Source of the DNA: CAWBRT01 sp963696525
Lineage (GTDB): Bacteria > Acidobacteriota > Terriglobia > Terriglobales > Acidobacteriaceae
DNA length: 64,000 nucleotides
Assembly: GCA_963696525.1 (NCBI GenBank)
Contig: CAVOKO010000009.1
Location: forward strand, 558,001 to 622,000
Reading direction: 5' to 3'
Below the pieces are notes generated by a model. The model made no database searches. It worked only from the letters and a program-made list of their open reading frames with translations, and was not told the origin of the DNA. Position numbers and translations under genes: made by a program. Of the stretch, positions 63,464-64,000 are shown in pieces; position 1 is the first letter of the stretch; each line of letters starts with the position of its first letter.

Positions 63464-64000
63464 CTACGAAACTTGAAGAATCTCTCGCGGGAACCGCGTA
63501 AGAATCTCGTTTTCCTCTTGGCCGACGTGAATACAATCCGTAATCCGCGGCCCGCCGCCAGCCTTACGGTAAATAGTCGGAAGCAGCAGGTCCACCACCA
63601 TCCCGGTCTCGATCCTCTCGCTCCGGCCCTTCCCGATGATGGGATAAAACTCCGATTGTCTGATCCCCACGCCGTAGCCCGCCACCTCGAGATACTGTTC
63701 TTCCAGGCCCGCCTCGATCACCACGGCGCGGGCCGCTGCGTCTACAGCGTTGGAGCTGGCGCCGGGTCTCAAAGCCTGAATCGCGGCGCATTGCGCCCTG
63801 AGCAGCAGCTCGTGCACTTGGTGGTAGCCTGACGCAACCTCGCCGACCGCGGCGGTTCGGCACATCTTCGCGCAATAGCCCTGGCAAGTCGCACCCAGGT
63901 GGATGACAACGATCTCGCCCGCCTCAATTTTTTTGCCGGTGGCGCAAGGATGCGTAAGCAGCGCGCGTTCGCCCGACACCACCTGGGGACGGAAGGGCGA
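63464..64000 (-). CDS. M24-family metallopeptidase (Xaa-Pro dipeptidase/creatinase-like), 5' end beyond window
   Basis: The C-terminal 178 codons are visible; the N-terminus continues past the right edge. Pita-bread-fold segments are visible: HLGATCQGYCAKMCRTAAVG (where GxxxxGYxxDxxRT is usual; the Asp ligand position reads Ala-Lys), ALRPGASSNAVDAAARAVV, YGVGIRQSEFYPIIGKGRSE and ETGMVVDLLLPTIYRKAGGGP. Substitutions at expected metal ligands suggest a non-peptidase member of the creatinase/ectoine-hydrolase type. First visible gene of the right-edge catabolic cluster. Confidence 0.8.
   Translation of the reverse strand, partial: SPFRPQVVSGERALLTHPCATGKKIEAGEIVVIHLGATCQGYCAKMCRTAAVGEVASGYHQVHELLLRAQCAAIQALRPGASSNAVDAAARAVVIEAGLEEQYLEVAGYGVGIRQSEFYPIIGKGRSERIETGMVVDLLLPTIYRKAGGGPRITDCIHVGQEENEILTRFPREILQVS

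Overview
The window looks like chromosomal DNA of a GC-rich, soil-type, Gram-negative bacterium, most probably an acidobacterium (Acidobacteriota). This is an inference. It rests on a polysaccharide export system with a Wza-type outer-membrane component, an ExeA-type ATPase fused to a TonB C-terminal domain, twin-arginine oxidoreductases, IPT plus putative-Ig surface proteins, and dispersed intergenic hairpins of the type TCATTCTGAGCGAAGCGAAG. No rRNA, tRNA, CRISPR array or phage structural gene was seen.

Layout. 1-17.4 kb is mostly metabolism: a zinc alcohol dehydrogenase cut by the left edge, two small unknown genes, glutamate dehydrogenase (gdhA), a frameshifted PEP/pyruvate-binding protein, glucarate dehydratase (gudD), a twice-frameshifted FAD-linked oxidase, a two-subunit 3-oxoacid CoA-transferase with a thioesterase, and a 2Fe-2S/molybdopterin oxidoreductase pair. 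Between these genes lie many palindromic repeats, and at 11.2-12.3 kb a REP-associated tyrosine transposase sits among its REP hairpins. 17.5-22 kb holds a secreted bicupin and two secreted proteins whose C-terminal halves are a nearly exact 914-bp duplication. 22-47.4 kb is one long minus-strand exopolysaccharide (EPS) locus of 19 genes. It opens with a good sigma-70-type promoter and a NusG-like antiterminator, and includes export (Wza, Wzz-like, ExeA-TonB), a polyprenyl-phosphate sugar transferase, three glycosyltransferases, a flippase, an O-antigen-ligase/polymerase, a deacetylase and two FemAB-like transferases. Its last gene is a third member of the secreted family. Embedded in the operon is a compact nonribosomal-peptide cassette: GNAT-like, adenylation-carrier protein, condensation protein, cytochrome P450. 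47.9-64 kb holds a ClC channel, DUF2848 and transporter genes, Hsp15, a DUF3300 protein, a frameshifted MFS transporter and transglutaminase, a rhodanese-TlpA pair, and a minus-strand catabolic cluster (M24 peptidase, BenE transporter, 2-keto-4-pentenoate hydratase, aminotransferase) cut by the right edge.

How it fits together. The EPS operon would be transcribed from about 47.54 kb to about 22.0 kb, with the NusG paralogue as the likely processivity factor. The sugar transferase starts a lipid-linked repeat unit, the glycosyltransferases extend it, the flippase and the ligase-like protein flip and polymerise it, and Wzz/Wza export it. The NRPS cassette, whose adenylation pocket reads as a leucine code by hand alignment, could supply a (possibly P450-hydroxylated) aminoacyl group to this polymer or to a separate small product. 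That coupling is the most interesting hypothesis here. A second general observation is that seven genes carry nine apparent single-base frameshifts, which points either to draft-sequence errors or to active gene decay.
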